A DNA stretch of 5,909 nucleotides, taken from positions 1-5,909 of the forward strand of contig CAZJOA010000153.1 in NCBI GenBank assembly GCA_964547515.1, in the 5' to 3' direction. The position numbers and the translations under genes were made by a program. Of this stretch, positions 5,700 through 5,909 are shown in pieces (position 1 is the first letter of the stretch; each line of letters opens with the position of its first letter). The stretch comes from UBA11524 sp964547515 (GTDB lineage: Bacteria > Bacillota > Clostridia > Christensenellales > Aristaeellaceae). The notes under the pieces were generated by a model. That model did no database searches and had not been told where the DNA came from. It worked only from the letters and a program-made list of their open reading frames with translations.

Positions 5700-5742
5700 G
5701 TAAGGGCAGGTATCTGTAAACGTATGGCTGGGAGGTGATTCC

Positions 5743-5909
5743 ATGCGCTGTCCGGAGTGTGAGCGCGATGCCATGCAGCCGGAATACTTCGCGCTGAACC
5801 GGATGCAGCTGGATGGCGAGCCGGAGCGAAGGGTGCACCGCAGATTGCTGCGGATGCGATGTCAGCACTGCGGCAACTACATCCTCGCGCAGGTCGGGGA
5901 GACCCCTGA
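5743..5909 (+). CDS. Zinc-ribbon protein, N-terminal 55 residues (3' end outside window)
   Basis: The ATG follows GGAGGTGAT (5731-5739), a long match to the anti-Shine-Dalgarno. The frame is still open at the window end, since the final GA is the first part of a codon. Two CxxC pairs are visible, C3-PE-C6 and C40-QH-C43, which would bind one zinc ion. Between them is a basic stretch (EPERRVHRRLLRMR). The layout recalls the YgiT-type finger of MqsA antitoxins, whose ligands are C3, C6, C37 and C40. MqsA carries its own HTH domain, whereas here a separate XRE gene lies divergently, so the match is suggestive only. It could equally be a generic zinc-ribbon N-terminus of a membrane or regulatory protein. 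It is probably controlled by the divergent regulator. Confidence 0.75.
   Translation, partial: MRCPECERDAMQPEYFALNRMQLDGEPERRVHRRLLRMRCQHCGNYILAQVGETP

Noticed and set aside
5608..5868. Upstream extension of the XRE frame to an ATG at 5868
   Set aside because: It overlaps the divergent gene and the promoter/operator region, its translation is not protein-like, and the GTG at 5607 has a proper ribosome binding site.

Overview
The window looks like chromosome of a GC-rich member of the Bacillota, probably a gut or rumen Clostridia lineage. The evidence is a tRNA-sensing T-box leader in front of serS, strong GGAGG-type ribosome binding sites on every gene, promoters of near-consensus sigma-A type, and BspA-like leucine-rich-repeat proteins carrying a transglutaminase-like domain. 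The lineage is inference; the gene families and RNA elements are read directly from the sequence.

Layout, left to right. A polyprenyl-phosphate glycosyltransferase (GtrB/DPM1-like) runs leftward off the window edge from 938. Divergent from it is a 52-codon remnant of an ECF sigma factor (1068-1226) that keeps its ribosome binding site and is followed by a very strong intrinsic terminator. A perfect TTGACA-17-TATAAT promoter then drives two tandem exported proteins (1365-2792 and 2813-3664). Each has a signal peptide, BspA-type leucine-rich repeats and a C-terminal transglutaminase-like Cys-His-Asp domain. Their repeat regions have diverged, yet the transglutaminase domains are identical over 436 bp of DNA.

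Next comes a separate serS unit: promoter, a complete T-box riboswitch (3739-3966) whose predicted specifier codon UCC and UGGC bulge both fit tRNA-Ser, and seryl-tRNA synthetase (4005-5303). serS converges on a small XRE-family repressor on the minus strand (5341-5607). A hairpin between them appears to terminate transcription in both directions and overlaps the end of the repressor gene. The repressor diverges from a zinc-ribbon gene (5743 to the window end). The intergenic space carries nested inverted repeats sitting on a promoter, which suggests an autoregulated divergent control region.

The most notable points are the domain-limited homogenisation of the paralogous transglutaminase domains, the sigma-factor relic with intact expression signals, the eukaryote/archaea-like signature motifs of the T-box-controlled SerRS, and the undescribed repressor/zinc-ribbon divergon. 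I found no CRISPR array, tRNA, rRNA or insertion sequence.
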